From positions 62,001 through 126,000 of the forward strand of contig JAZAYU010000720.1 in assembly GCA_038501625.1 (NCBI GenBank): a DNA stretch of 64,000 nucleotides, read 5' to 3'. This document shows positions 1 to 11,187 of this stretch, in pieces. The notes beneath the pieces are model-generated. The model saw nothing but the letters and a program-made list of their open reading frames with translations, made no database searches and was not told where the DNA came from. Source of the DNA: Corbicula japonica (lineage: Eukaryota; Mollusca; Bivalvia; Venerida; Cyrenidae). Position 1 is the stretch's first letter, and each line of letters opens with the position of its first letter. The translations under genes were made by a program, and so were the position numbers.

Positions 1-57
1 CGAGCGAAAAGACGCCAAGCGAAATAACGAAGGCGAAGCTAGAAAGAACGCTATTTT

Positions 58-250
58 GTGCAGTTAAATTGGCGTTTTTTTGCACGGCGACTTTTCGTTA
101 TTTCGCGCAAAAAAATAGCGTTTTTTTTTCGTTATTTCGCGTGGCGTTCTTTCGTTATTTCGTCTTTTCGCGTGGCGTTCTTTCGTTATTTCGTCTTTTC
201 GCGTGGCGTTTTTTCGTTATTTCGTCTTTTCGCTTGGCTTTATTTCGCGA
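58..250. repeat. 31-bp minisatellite
   Basis: A unit containing GCGTTCTTTCGTTATTTCG recurs at 143, 174 and 205, a 31-bp period, with degenerate copies on both sides; the first 40 bases hold the reverse complement (cgaaataacga). The short ORFs here are Phe/Arg-rich translations of the repeat and are not genes. Confidence 0.85.
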
Positions 251-300
251 CGAAATAACGAAAAAACGAAATTGCATAAATCAGCCACCATACTGATGAG

Positions 301-2410
301 AATGAATGAACAATGCTTAACAAAGAATACACCCCCCAAAATACGTTGTTGATAGCTCTTAATGCCCAAAAGGCCCTACCAATTAATTTCAATCATGACT
401 AGAACAAATATTGACCAAGATTATGTTTAATTGTGCAGTAGTTTACAGCCGGGGGTATACATCGGTTTAAATCGATTATGGGATAATGACATCGACTATC
501 GGCATCGGGAGGTTCTTTCTGACGATTTCTCGATGTCTTTCGATCATCGGCCTATCGCTAGTTGGAGGTCACTGTGACATTGACTTTTGATCTACAGGTG
601 ATGAAAGACCTCCTATCCTACCAAATTTGATTACCATACGTGAATTTTTTTCTAGTTATTGATCGGACAAGGTGGTTACAAACAGATGTACAGATTGACC
701 GACCGACAAGTGAAAGGGATCAAATATTAACCAGCGGTAATTCAGTTAATTTGTGAGAGTTCATGCATCACAAGCTTACAAAACTCCTTTAGAAATTATG
801 TCTTGGTCTTTATTTCATGAACAGACATACGGACGGACAAAAACATTTTATCATTGAGGACGTAAAATAGGGTAAAAACAATACATCAAACCATTTTCCG
901 TACTCGATTTTTTCTGCTCCTGGTCCCCGCCAATAAATTCGCTTTCTGCTCTATGGACCCGCCCATTTCTATACCCCAGCACTATTTACTAAGCCCTCGC
1001 GAATTTGTTAAAAGTTTGCTTGTGCTAATATTTCACATATTGCCAGGGGAATGATTAAATTTTCAAATAGTGCTTACAGATTTATGCAGATTTTCAGATC
1101 TATTGAGCATTTTGTTATAAAAAGCAGAACTTCAAGATTTCATCACAAACTTCCGTATTTAAATCGCGATAAAATGTTTATTATCCCTTCTACAACTTCA
1201 GAAATCAACGGATATATGCAGAATTCATTTGGCTTTTAAAATCAGCCGATATGTCTTTCCAAGAGTTAATTAAAAATAGCGAAAATGATAATTAATTACA
1301 CCACTGTTGATGTGCCGTCCGCTCCTGGCTCTGCCGGTTGACGGGTGTGAACACGGGTAAAGGCAAATTTACGCATTAAAAGTACCATTTTGCCAATTTA
1401 TAACGAATCGCTTCTATTGCACAGTGGTTTAAGCGTCCGTCAAGCATAGGCATAACTTCATTTCGACACGGCTTCGATTCACATTGACACACGTCTTTAA
1501 CAAAATATTTAAGATTTATATGTCTGTAAATTTTATTGCAGTTATTTCAAAGTTTGTATGTATTTTGATTCAGTTTATTTTATCGCGGAAATAATTTTTG
1601 TGTAAAAAAAAGAGTAAAACCCAAACATGTTTCGAACCTACAAACTGCATATATAACAAATGCTAGCATTGCATTTCAATTTATGTGCGTCTTAGACAAC
1701 TCGGCTAATTGGACAAGTACTGGTAGTTTCACGCTTTGAAATTTAAATAGCGATAAAAATATTTACATAAATTCACAAAAACTAAGCGATACTAAACATT
1801 ATTTTAAATTCACACGTGAGTGCAATGATACTGTTAAAAAAATGTTGTGTACTTTGTAAAAAAACTTTCAACTACTAAACGAGAAATCAGTGATTGTCAT
1901 CTGTTTACGCAACTAGAAAATTGAAGGTCAAACACACTTCAACTACTATCTCGTAAAGTTTACATATGTAATTCACGAGAACACTATAAATTGTTGTCGG
2001 TATCATCCATAGTATCATATTACTCATTTGGGCATTGAAAATAACGTTTTGTGTTCTTTAGTTTTTGTGAATTTATGTAAATACAAATTGAGGGATTAAT
2101 TATATCTCGCTATTTTTTTTAATGTGTCTTACCATCTGCAAAATAAAGATACATTAATAACATACATTTGTGCAAAGTTTAATTCAATATCATTTTGCCG
2201 TTATTGAGATTTTGATAATTTTCTTTTTATCGATGAATAGGATTGGGAGGGGTGTGGGAAGCCCTTAACTTACATACAGAAATTGTACATGTGTACAGCC
2301 AAAATCATTAGCGGGTTTGGAACGTTGCTCAAAAACGCTTTTATCAATAAATCTGGTATTCCAGTTATTTGCGCTTATTTAAGGAATACAATTAATTTGT
2401 TAAAATATTT
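301..2410. other. non-coding stretch upstream of the NACHT exon
   Basis: No supported gene. Positions 455-600 resemble a short dispersed repeat rich in atcga/tcgat words. The rest is AT-rich with only short random ORFs. If the NACHT exon has an upstream coding exon within this span, I do not recognise it. Confidence 0.5.
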
Positions 2411-5233
2411 ATGCTTCCAGAATTTAAAGAGGAACTCGTACGTTTCTACAGTGAGAAAGAGTCAATGATTCCGGCCTCGCCTCTGGTAGAAGATTACGCT
2501 GTTCCTTTAACGGACCTGTACGTGCAGCCCCCGATGTCGGCATATATCAAACCGAATGCATTTGGACAGGGAAACAAACATTCAGAGAAGACGCCGGTCA
2601 GGTCGTACCGGAAGTTGTTCCTCTACGACGACAATATTCCTTATAAAAACATATACGTCGTGGCTAACGCGGGCTACGGTAAGACGTCCTTTACTCAAAA
2701 GGTTGCTATGACATGGTGCCAGGCACAAAAAACATTCAATTTCATGAACAGAAAATTTAAAAAGAAGGACGTAGATGCACTAAAACGCTTCGAGTTCTTG
2801 TTCCTGTTACACTTGCGAGACTTTCAGGGCAACACGTGCAATCTTGATGAACTTGTGCTCAAATTTGTGTCACAAAATCTGCCCAACAAAAAACAATTTT
2901 CAGAACAGTTTATAGCAAGAATCTTACAAACTAAAACTTGTCTAGTCATCCTTGATGGACTAGACGAGTGGGTCCATCCAGAAATATGCACAAAAACACC
3001 TGGAATACCGCACAACAACTATCGAGGAAAATGTACTGTACTTACTACTACTAGGCCCTGGAAGCTTAGTACTATAGGGCTGCCGCCAAACCTCATCGAC
3101 CGACATATAGAGATCACCGAACTCGACTACGAAAAATCTGAAGAGCTGGAATCATATGCGGTAAAACTCTTGTGCGAAAACAGTGGCACACTTCATCCGA
3201 ATTTGACCGACTTTGACAGAAAAGTTTCTTCGGTAAATCTCGGAGATATTCGTTTAATTCCGTACATCTTACTTCAACTCATTTGTATCTGGTTTGATGG
3301 CCTTAGCATTGGCAATTCGAAATGTGAAACGTACAGTAACACTATTGAACTAACTCTTCAGCGGGGTTTGAACAAGAAAAACTTACCGACCCTTTCTACA
3401 GGAACCGCGGAACATAATGTTACAGTCCCAGAATGTATGAGACATAACGCGTTGAGTAACCAGTATGTAAACTTACTTTTAAAGCTGGGGAAGTTGGCAT
3501 TCTATGCATTATTTCAGAACATAAAAGAATCCAGCTTGGTGATTGAAAGCACAACTGTGTTGAATTTTCTAACAGAGCAGGAAATCGAGTTCTGTCTGAA
3601 AATCGGACTGTTAAGTCAAAGCAAGGACAGAAGTAAAGTCGCAGTTAAGCGCTATAAAGTTTTCTTTCAACATAAATCCATTCAAGAATTTATGGCTGCC
3701 TTGTACATAACTTCTCAATGGAACAATTCAACTATAAAACCAACTATTCTGGAAGTCTGTTCATCGCTTTCAAGCATATTAGAAATGGAAAATCTGTTCG
3801 TTTTTGTCTGTGGTATGAATCCTCTAGTATATACATGTATTTCCGGTGAACTTCAGAAGATCGTTGACCTTGACAGTGTTACAAGTCGACTCAGAACAGA
3901 CATTTATATCGGATTTGACACTAGAACAATGAGTTCTGACCAGATCAGACAGGTTGAATATGAAGACATGGAAACAATGGAATCTTATCAGTCAATGCAA
4001 GTCCAGTGTTTGCAAGAAAGTGTGAGAAATGGAAATGATAATTGTTTGATTTATCTTTGTGATATCCAGGTTGATCTATTTAAAATCCGAACCGAAGCTG
4101 GTTCAAGTTTGAAAACCATGATCAACTTAAATAAATGTAACGTGAAATCGCTACTACTATCAAATCTGTTCATGCAGTCGCTGGATCCAGATGAGATAGA
4201 ATCGTTCATGCAGTCGCTGGATCCTGGTGTGTTCACCTCCCTGGAGAGATTGAGAGTAGTCCACGATGACAAGGAACAAGTATGGCTGGCTGACATCCTC
4301 AATGAATCAGCCCGTACATTGAAATGTCTGACACTATCATCACTAATTTCACCAATCTCTCTGTCCGATATCAGTATAACGGCGCTCACAGGACAGACAT
4401 GCTTACAATCATTGTGTCTTCTTCGTGTTAACATGACTCATAGTAACCTTAAATGTCTCTATGCTTATATCAGCCAGACCACAACACTGATACACCTCCA
4501 GCTGGAGGACATGCACTGCTCGGACCACGAGGATCCGTACCGTGATTCTGACGTCAGCTTGGACCTACAACGTCTGGTTAAGCTAAAGATGCTGGAGCTT
4601 TCCTGCGCACCATGTAGAGAGCTACACGTGAATCCAACTTGCCTGGAGAAGCTCGATTTCCGGCCACCACTGGGAGATATGACAGCCAGAGCAAGTGCCA
4701 CATTGTGGCAAGATCTACGTGCAGCACCGGTCCTATCATCATTAATGTTATACAAGATGAAATCCTGCCAGGAGATGGTGGAAACTATTCCTACATTAAC
4801 TCAGCTACAGCATCTCGAGCTTGGGTGGATCGATATGGTTGATATCACACCGCGTGTTTTACCTACAATGACACAGATAGAAATTGTGGTGCTAGAAAGA
4901 ATGAGAAATTCGTCTGCTGCTTTGAGGGAACTGTTCCTCAGTTTCGGCCAGCTACCACAGAGTATCACCATAATACTCGGGCGCATTGAAATGACAGCCC
5001 AGGAGTGGAGAGAACAGTTTTTCATTGTCAGCCAGCTGCCACATCCAGTCACGGTGGAGTTAGATCACTGTTATGGAATATCCAGGAAAGAGTGGAAGAT
5101 GATTGCGAAGATGATCAAGACCACGCCAACATTATCAATATTACAAGATTTAAGTATAGAGTATGGCCATGCTCTGTTTTTTGTTGACGATGTTTTTGCT
5201 TCGCTGTCTCTGAAAAACAAAACTGTGTTATAA
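2411..5233 (+). CDS. NACHT-domain NLR-like protein (large, probably 3'-terminal exon)
   Basis: Predicted NLR-family STAND ATPase, probably a cytosolic sensor; ligand unknown. The open frame gives 940 residues. Residues 20-40 contain the IPASPLVEDYA..DLYVQPP linker that I associate with invertebrate NACHT proteins. Walker A is ANAGYGKTS at about 85-93 (the first Gly of GxxxxGK[ST] is Ala), Walker B is LVILDGLDE at about 178-186, and a helical/winged-helix block has FFQHKSIQEFMAALY near 416. Residues from about 640 are LRR-like and degenerate (LQHLELGW, LTLSSL). A 36-nt in-frame duplication gives FMQSLDP twice (4169, 4205). The ATG at 2411 is probably not the true start: a cag acceptor ends at 2420, exactly where homology begins, so the exon likely starts at 2421 and an N-terminal domain exon (HEPN, Death or TIR in relatives) lies elsewhere. 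The stop is TAA at 5231-5233. The exon is richer in GC than its surroundings and intact, so it is likely functional. Confidence 0.85.
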   Translation: MLPEFKEELVRFYSEKESMIPASPLVEDYAVPLTDLYVQPPMSAYIKPNAFGQGNKHSEKTPVRSYRKLFLYDDNIPYKNIYVVANAGYGKTSFTQKVAMTWCQAQKTFNFMNRKFKKKDVDALKRFEFLFLLHLRDFQGNTCNLDELVLKFVSQNLPNKKQFSEQFIARILQTKTCLVILDGLDEWVHPEICTKTPGIPHNNYRGKCTVLTTTRPWKLSTIGLPPNLIDRHIEITELDYEKSEELESYAVKLLCENSGTLHPNLTDFDRKVSSVNLGDIRLIPYILLQLICIWFDGLSIGNSKCETYSNTIELTLQRGLNKKNLPTLSTGTAEHNVTVPECMRHNALSNQYVNLLLKLGKLAFYALFQNIKESSLVIESTTVLNFLTEQEIEFCLKIGLLSQSKDRSKVAVKRYKVFFQHKSIQEFMAALYITSQWNNSTIKPTILEVCSSLSSILEMENLFVFVCGMNPLVYTCISGELQKIVDLDSVTSRLRTDIYIGFDTRTMSSDQIRQVEYEDMETMESYQSMQVQCLQESVRNGNDNCLIYLCDIQVDLFKIRTEAGSSLKTMINLNKCNVKSLLLSNLFMQSLDPDEIESFMQSLDPGVFTSLERLRVVHDDKEQVWLADILNESARTLKCLTLSSLISPISLSDISITALTGQTCLQSLCLLRVNMTHSNLKCLYAYISQTTTLIHLQLEDMHCSDHEDPYRDSDVSLDLQRLVKLKMLELSCAPCRELHVNPTCLEKLDFRPPLGDMTARASATLWQDLRAAPVLSSLMLYKMKSCQEMVETIPTLTQLQHLELGWIDMVDITPRVLPTMTQIEIVVLERMRNSSAALRELFLSFGQLPQSITIILGRIEMTAQEWREQFFIVSQLPHPVTVELDHCYGISRKEWKMIAKMIKTTPTLSILQDLSIEYGHALFFVDDVFASLSLKNKTVL

Positions 5234-5425
5234 AAATAGCAAACCATATTTGTGCTCAGATGCTGTTTACATTGTCTAATGTCAGTGTTTATTATACACA
5301 GAGTCTGTGTTTAAACTGCTAACAAAATACTGATGAAGAACTCGTTCTTATTATTATAAAATATCACCAAAATCGTTCTCAAACAGTTAGATGTATTAAA
5401 TGTCACTGAATGTAAATTTATTTAC

Positions 5426-5431
5426 AATAAA
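5426..5431 (+). promoter_or_regulatory. polyadenylation signal of the NACHT gene
   Basis: AATAAA lies 193 bases after the stop at 5233. A second AATAAA is at 5665-5670. The first is the more likely 3' end signal; the spacing fits a short 3' UTR. Confidence 0.5.
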
Positions 5432-5705
5432 AGAGACAGACATGTTTCAACAACAAACCTTGTTAAAACAGTAACATGTTTGAGATAGTAACTTATTCTG
5501 AATATAGGTAACATTTTCACTACATATCTCTTTGGAATAAAAGTTTTGTATGTGTGTTTCAGATTGGTTTTCACAGTAAGATTGTGAAAGTGTAACCTTT
5601 AATAGAGGCAGCATATGTAGATGGTACACAAACACAAGAAATACCAATATCATTTGTATCATGTAATAAAGTGGCAAATTGTAAAGTAGTTTTCTTCATT
5701 ACCCA

Positions 5706-5838
5706 AGGTTATAAAACTGAGCATGGAAACAAGTGTCAAATCTCATGCATCTGATTGGCTGAAATGGTGACCAGTCGCCATTTCAGCCAATCAGAACCTT
5801 GAGATTTGAGACTGGTTTACAATCTCAGTTTATAACCT
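5706..5838. mobile_element. foldback (MITE-like) element, family A copy 1
   Basis: Imperfect palindrome over its whole length. It begins aggttataaaactgag and ends ctcagtttataacct; the inner arms are gattggctgaaatgg and ccatttcagccaatc with only a few bases between. A second full copy lies at 27106-27232 and a half copy near 19526. The inner arms carry ATTGG/CCAAT words. No coding capacity. Confidence 0.75.
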
Positions 5839-6359
5839 TCAGCCCAAATTGATCAGGTATTTGGAATACCACTTTCAGTTATTTAAGAATTGGGTCAATT
5901 TAATATGTTCGTCACTGTTTGAAAAACATTTGGGTTGTTAAACAAGCATCAAAGACATTATGATTAGCTAGGAAGATTATCACCCTGATTTCAAGCACAA
6001 ATTTTTCTTTAAAAGCTATGACTGTCTTCAGAATAAATTTGTGGCAATATAACATGCCTCGTCTTCTAAAAGAAATTAAAGAACAAATATTTACAGAACA
6101 CAATCTTCGTCTCTACAGGGACACAGTTGAAGTCTTTATCTATCAGTGTTCTTTCCCAGAACATGTGTATGGGTGACATTATTTAATAAGTGTTCTTTTA
6201 ATCATATTAAAAAGTGTCATCTGTACACAATTTTGCCAGCTTTGATGTGCCAAAGTGTTCTATGTCCATATACATGTTTTTTTTTAGTATAGACGTTAAA
6301 TTCCCTCAGTCAGTATTATGTTTTCATGTTCAATCCATCACTACATTTCCTTTTTAAGC
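5839..6359. other. non-coding stretch
   Basis: AT-rich sequence with no supported gene, RNA or repeat; the short ORF at 5912-6103 has no recognisable features. Confidence 0.4.
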
Positions 6360-6716
6360 ATTTGATTTGGATCATGATGAACAGGTTTGTCAGTTTTCTT
6401 CCCTCGTCTTCCTCGCGGAGTGCCACCTAGTCATGCTTTCTGCTGCTTGCCTCTTACACTTTTGCCGGAAACAAAACCTTCCCATAGTTCACCTCCTTCC
6501 TGGCTCTTCTCTTGATTTCCTTCATCTTCTTGACTCTTCTACTACCTCTTCAGAATTCTTTTCTTCTACCTGGCCATTCTCTTCCCCTCCTTCGTCAACA
6601 TCCATGCTGTTATCTTCTTCAGTTTGCTTGACTTCGCTTTTCTGTTCTCCTCCAGCTTCAACCATTATGCTGTTTTTTCTGCCCCCTCCTTAATTCTGAT
6701 CTCAGATGGTTCACTG
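6360..6716 (-). pseudogene. acidic C-terminal exon of a nuclear-type protein, frame-disrupted
   Basis: On the minus strand an acceptor-like aaaaataacag is followed by EPSEIRIKEGAEKT; the acidic text then shifts frame (VEAGGEQKSEVKQTEEDNS, MDVDEGGEENGQ) and returns to the first frame as SQEDEGNQEKSQEGGELWEG. After one in-frame TGA it ends with TPRGRRGKKTDKP and a TAG. The Glu/Asp-rich stretch with a basic GRRGKK tail resembles C-termini of matrin-3-like RNA-binding proteins. Two frame changes and one stop argue for a pseudogene or an assembly-error-affected exon. It lies in the same orientation as the exon-like blocks at 9255-9376 and 10618-10767, so all three may be parts of one decayed gene. 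Confidence 0.45.
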
Positions 6717-6787
6717 TTATTTTTCTTTGAATTCACAACATCAAGTACTGGAAATATACAGGATATTTCAACTATTTAATTTGAATC

Positions 6788-6792
<5 letters not shown>

Positions 6793-6864
<72 letters not shown>
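6793..6864. repeat. (AT)36 microsatellite
   Basis: Uninterrupted alternating AT of about 72 bases. The Tyr-Ile ORF over it is a repeat translation. Confidence 0.98.
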
Positions 6865-6867
<3 letters not shown>

Positions 6868-8480
6868 TTTTACCACATGGGCTACCAGTACAGATCCAGA
6901 TCAGCCAGCACATCTGTGTCATAAGATTTGGATATACATGTATACTGTTCACTGATGTGTCAGAATAAATTACCTGCAGAATCTAAATGCTTACAGTTTT
7001 GATCCTGATCTGATGTCATGCATGTGCCAGCTGACCTGGGTTTAAACTGTTCGCCCATGCAACAAGAGCTATGCAGTAAAGAGTTAAACTTTAGGAACAT
7101 TTCATTTAGCATAGCATTATCCACCAATATATGTGAGAATTCAAACACCAACAAAATTTAATCATAAAATAAGGTTTTTAGGTACAAATGAATCGCATGA
7201 ATTTATGCAGGTCACAAATTGCCATTTATTCTTCAGTCATCCCTTAATTATTTAGGTAACAGTAACTTACTTTATAAACTATAGCAAACTGATGAGTGGA
7301 TAACATTCAGACCTTCCCCAAAAACTGACTTATCATAAGCTGAGTTATGAGCTGGGTGTTTAAATAGAGAATAACAGGTTACTGTCTTGCGATATAAGTG
7401 TTATCAGGCGAGGCCGATATGGGGAGCGGAGGGGTAAAAATTTTAAATCAGAGTTTATTTTACAACATCATAATTATGCACGTTTATATACTACGACAGA
7501 AATTTTAAATTATTGAAAAACACTTCCTACTTTATGTTTTAAAATAGTAGGCTAAAAAATTAGTAAATGGTGTGCATAAATTTTATAAAATATTGTGAAG
7601 AAACTTTATTTTAATAAACACTTGCTCCAAATTGTCATCTTTGTAACATTTATAAGATAAATCATTACTCAAGATTTTTGGAAAGATTTCATTGTTAAAA
7701 AAAAAGCAACAGACTATGCATTAACAATTTCGGCCTGCATGAAGAGCATTCAGAGCCATCAGTCCCATTCCTAATTGCAAACCATGGTTTTTCCCAAAAC
7801 ATGTGCAAGAAAAAATTATCGGGACACCTGCAGTTTACCGTAAAATTTGATGTTGACCTCCCATAACCCCGCTGCCATTTTAATTCATTTATTCATTGAA
7901 CAGTTAGTCCAGAATATAGTGGTTAATGGGTGCTGCCGCCCCCACACCCCGCTTGCATAAAATACATATATTATTGCCCGAGCTCTATGTAAATCATACC
8001 GGTAAACTGCATTCTAGCCAAAATATCTGTTACTTGCTTATGATGAAAAATACAGTAGTCTGTAATTTAATTTGGGGGATTGGTGATCAATCTGTAGACT
8101 CTTTAAAAATAATAATTTTTTTCAACATTTGATTAATTCAATTGAAATTCTCATTTTCAGTGAAAATGTTTTAGTATTTCACCAATCCCTTCTCAAAAAG
8201 GTGCAGAAAAACACTGTTAAATAAACTTTAAAAAAACTGTTATTCTCTATTGACAGTTTACAACAAGAGGTTTAATTCTTCTTCCGCTTTTATTCTGTCA
8301 CAAAATAATTGTGGACCAGTAATTTTATTTCACAAAACCTTGTTTTTAGTGCAATCTGTTGCACTCTTCAGTCTGTCATAATTATTATTGCTTTTGCAGA
8401 CATGTTTCAAAATGTAAGTGTTTTTTTGGAGTCAGCCAAAGTTTTTTTTAAACGAAGTGTTTTTTTCTCTTCTTTTACAG
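6865..8480. other. non-coding stretch with dispersed bivalve-type repeat fragments
   Basis: The segment 6870-7070 contains paired phrases (cagatccagatcag and ctgatctgatgtcatgc) also seen near 10918-11085, so it is dispersed repeat rather than exon. 7200-8480 shows no supported gene. Confidence 0.4.
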
Positions 8481-8619
8481 AGTTTCCCATGAAAAAAATG
8501 AATCCACATCTCGCCATCAACAACAATCGTACGGGCCACGAATTTACAGGAATAACGCATTTGAAAACAGACGAAAACAGACGAATTACCGGAGAAAGTC
8601 CAATAGGCAGTGTTTAATA
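8481..8619 (+). CDS. possible terminal exon, unrecognised
   Basis: A strong polypyrimidine tract and acceptor (ttttctcttcttttacag) end at 8480. One frame stays open for about 45 codons (SFPMKKMNPHLAINNNRTG...) to a TAA at 8617, followed at once by AATAAA. A second frame is also open and Arg/Asn/Ser-rich. Neither product is recognised and no matching upstream exon was found. It may instead be a fortuitous splice-like site. Confidence 0.2.
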
Positions 8620-8939
8620 AACGTTTCTCTCTCCAAAAAAAAGACAAAAAACAATATTATTTGTTTTCAAATTTTATGAAATAAAGTGAAATACGGAAAA
8701 ATGTTTCGTTATCGATATTTGTTTACATTAGTTACAATGGCTTCCGGAAAGTAGTTCGTCACTAAGTGGGCGGAGTTACGTATGAGAGGTCTCGCCGGAT
8801 TGGACGACAGATGTCCTCGGCTTTTATGGTAAACTTAACACGGAGCAAGCAATATCGGGTCGGTGACCGATATGCGAAACAAATATCACCCCGGCGGGTA
8901 TAGGAGCCTTAGCATTAGGGTGCATGATAATACCAGTTT

Positions 8940-9290
8940 AATGGACTAGACACCATTGCTCCAGTTTCAAGATCAAACTTGGGCCCTCGAATACATGACA
9001 TAGTTATGTTTACTGATTTTATACTTATTGCCGGTTTATCAAATTTCAGTCTCACTGGTCAAATCGATGGAATATAGGAATCGGTTGACAGCCTGAATCA
9101 AGACTTATGAGCCGGGTTTTTAATTTCAGTTTTATGAACCAGGGGCTCTTGCTCCTGGTGTCTAGATCATATCTGGGCCTTCGACTTCATGACATATGTT
9201 TACTGATTTTATACTTCATATATCAAATTACCATCGTGATACTCACTTTCAGTCTCACTGGTCAAAATCGATGGACATCTCCATTGTGGA
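8940..9290. repeat. diverged tandem duplication of about 180 bp
   Basis: The phrases 'tgtttactgattttatac' and 'tttcagtctcactggtcaaa' both occur near 9005-9070 and again near 9190-9265, each preceded by a 'ttgctcc..tgt..agatcaa' segment. This indicates a local direct duplication covering the 3' part of the next exon-like block. Confidence 0.55.
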
Positions 9291-9376
9291 TGGATCAGCT
9301 GACTGGTTAACATCCGCCACTACAGTAGACTGGTTATCAACTCCTTCCACAGTTTTATTCTGTCTGGTTACACTTT
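9255..9376 (-). pseudogene. exon-like block, Ser/Asp-rich, minus strand
   Basis: An acceptor-like tttttgtactttag precedes a single open frame reading SVTRQNKTVEGVDNQ...STMEMSIDFDQ and a TGA at 9257-9255. A GTGAGT donor-like site follows the stop by a few bases, suggesting that the frame once continued. The composition matches its minus-strand neighbours at 10618 and 6360. The product is not recognised; it could be a relic of the same acidic gene. Confidence 0.3.
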
Positions 9377-9386
9377 CTAAAGTACA

Positions 9387-10610
9387 AAAAACATGCATTA
9401 AAATGTGACAATTTGCAGAAAAGCAAATCAAATTTAACAGAAATCTAAAAAAAAATTACTGTAAGTCGGGGATTTCCTCATGAAATAGTCAAACCCACAT
9501 TCATTTTCCAAATTCCATATGTGGTCTGCTGATATTCAAGATAATTTCTTTCAAAAACCAAGCAAGTTCAAACAGTTCTTCCAAGGAAAAACTACCAAAT
9601 TTAAAACCCGAGCCCTAAACTTAAGTAAGAATACACTATGAAAAAATCATATTTGTCCATATAGACTCCAATATATAAACTGTCTAACAGAACACAAAAG
9701 GTCCGATCGAATTCTTTCTTTTAGACGGGATTTTCAATGATAATATTAAATTATAGTTAACAAACTTTTTAGAAGCTAAATATAATGGAGCTATATTTAG
9801 CATCTATTTTTGACGACGCGACCACTTCATGTGCGATTTTGATTTCTGGGACGTTTCGGAAATCCTACTTGCGCTTTTAGTCGCGTGGACCAAATTTATT
9901 TTAATGGATTAAAATCTCAGAAGCCTGAACTAATGCTGCAAATTTGTGTCTATAGTTCCAAATACATGTAATATTTCATACAAGAGCGGGATAAATTGAG
10001 GTAATGCCGCTTTAATGTATGAAATAAGTGCATGCAACACTACCCCAGTATTACAATATTCATTTCAAGTTTCCACATGAACATTTTCAAGTTTTGTGAA
10101 ACTTAATGAAAAATAATCAATATCTAAATTAATTTTACTTGACTATTACTAGGCACAAGTCATATGTTGGAAAAAAACTCTATAAACTTCATTAAGAGAG
10201 AAATATTGTATTTATTTTTAATCATTTGTCTTGGAATTTTCACAAAATAAATGTTTGCATTCAGGGGTTTTATTTGACCTGGGAGATGACCCTTTGAGAA
10301 ATTTCAGAAAAGTCTCATTTTGACCCCTATGATTTTAGCTGGATGGTCATTTTTCCTAAATCAGGGGTATTTTGTCATTACTTGGCAGAATCACCTAAAA
10401 TATAAACAAAATGAGCATTGACATTCAGCAGTTAGTCGCACCCCTGACATTGTACATCACATGATCAGACTAGATCATTTACCGGTATATCAAACATTTT
10501 AATAGTAATAGAGTTATTGAGAACTTTTAATTGATCATACATGCACACAATAGAATCATTTAGAACTTATCAAGACTACACTGTCATGTTTCATTTCAAA
10601 CTAAAGCCAT
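9387..10610. other. non-coding stretch
   Basis: No supported gene. 10265-10450 carries ttttgacccctatga / atttgacctgggag phrases of unknown repeat type. Confidence 0.4.
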
Positions 10611-10617
10611 GTAGTAC

Positions 10618-10767
10618 CTGCAGATTTGCTCGGACTGGCTGATTTCTCCACTTTACAACTTGCTTCTTTGGTGTTCTCCACGAGGTCACCACGAGGTCAC
10701 CTGTGGTTTTCACTGAGAGGTCTCCTGTGGTCTTCGGCTTGGTCAACGCTTTAGCTGCCAAAGCTTT
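10618..10767 (-). pseudogene. Lys/Ser-rich exon with an 11-bp duplication frameshift
   Basis: On the minus strand an acceptor (gttttactttttag) and a donor (ctgcag|gtacta) bound 150 bases. One frame gives KALAAKALTKPKTTGDLSVK then TTGDLV and odd text. After removing one copy of an 11-bp tandem duplication (10681-10691 and 10692-10702, cgaggtcacc words), the more protein-like frame ENTKEASCKVEKSASPSKSA continues from TTGDLV. The exon was therefore probably Lys/Glu/Ser-rich and was broken by slippage. It is a plausible upstream neighbour of the blocks at 9255 and 6360. Function not recognised; a matrin-3-like nuclear protein is a guess from composition only. Confidence 0.45.
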
Positions 10768-10917
10768 CTAAAAAGTAAAACAATCACACATGCAAATACC
10801 TCTTTTGAAATGTTAACCACACCGCCTGTCTCAGAGAAAAATTATGAATGTGACTGACGGCTTTCTTCAGACAGCTGCTCCACCCTTAACTCCATATATA
10901 ATAAAACCGTTTTAACC

Positions 10918-11085
10918 ATGCAACCAGTGGTTATCCAGATCATGCAAGGGGTCTGATCTGGATCTGCACTGGTTGCATCTTGTTCAGAAATAACCTAATG
11001 ATTCGCAAAATAAACATTTACAATGTAGATCATGATCAGATAACATACATGTGCTGACTGATCATGATCTACACTGTTCACCAAA
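10918..11085. repeat. two adjacent short inverted repeats of a dispersed family
   Basis: gcaaccagtg at 10920 pairs with cactggttgc near 10976, and tagatcatgatcag near 11026 pairs with ctgatcatgatcta near 11067. The wording (tgatctggatctgcactgg) is of a dispersed type I associate with bivalve genomes. Confidence 0.5.
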
Positions 11086-11187
11086 ACAATATAGGGTTAT
11101 GTATGGAGTAAAGTTAATAGATTATAATTGTTTTTAATTGTCATTTTGCGGATGTTTGTGTATAGGCTGTATTATCTGATTTTGCAG

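Noticed and set aside
4051..5187. Antisense and alternate-frame ORFs inside the NACHT exon
   Set aside because: Shadows of the 940-codon frame; no domain sense and no independent signals.
6973..7071. Minus-strand exon candidate (MGEQFKPRSAGTCMTSDQDQ) with a gtaatt donor
   Set aside because: The sequence matches the dispersed repeat wording seen at 10918-11085, so the splice-like ends are probably fortuitous.
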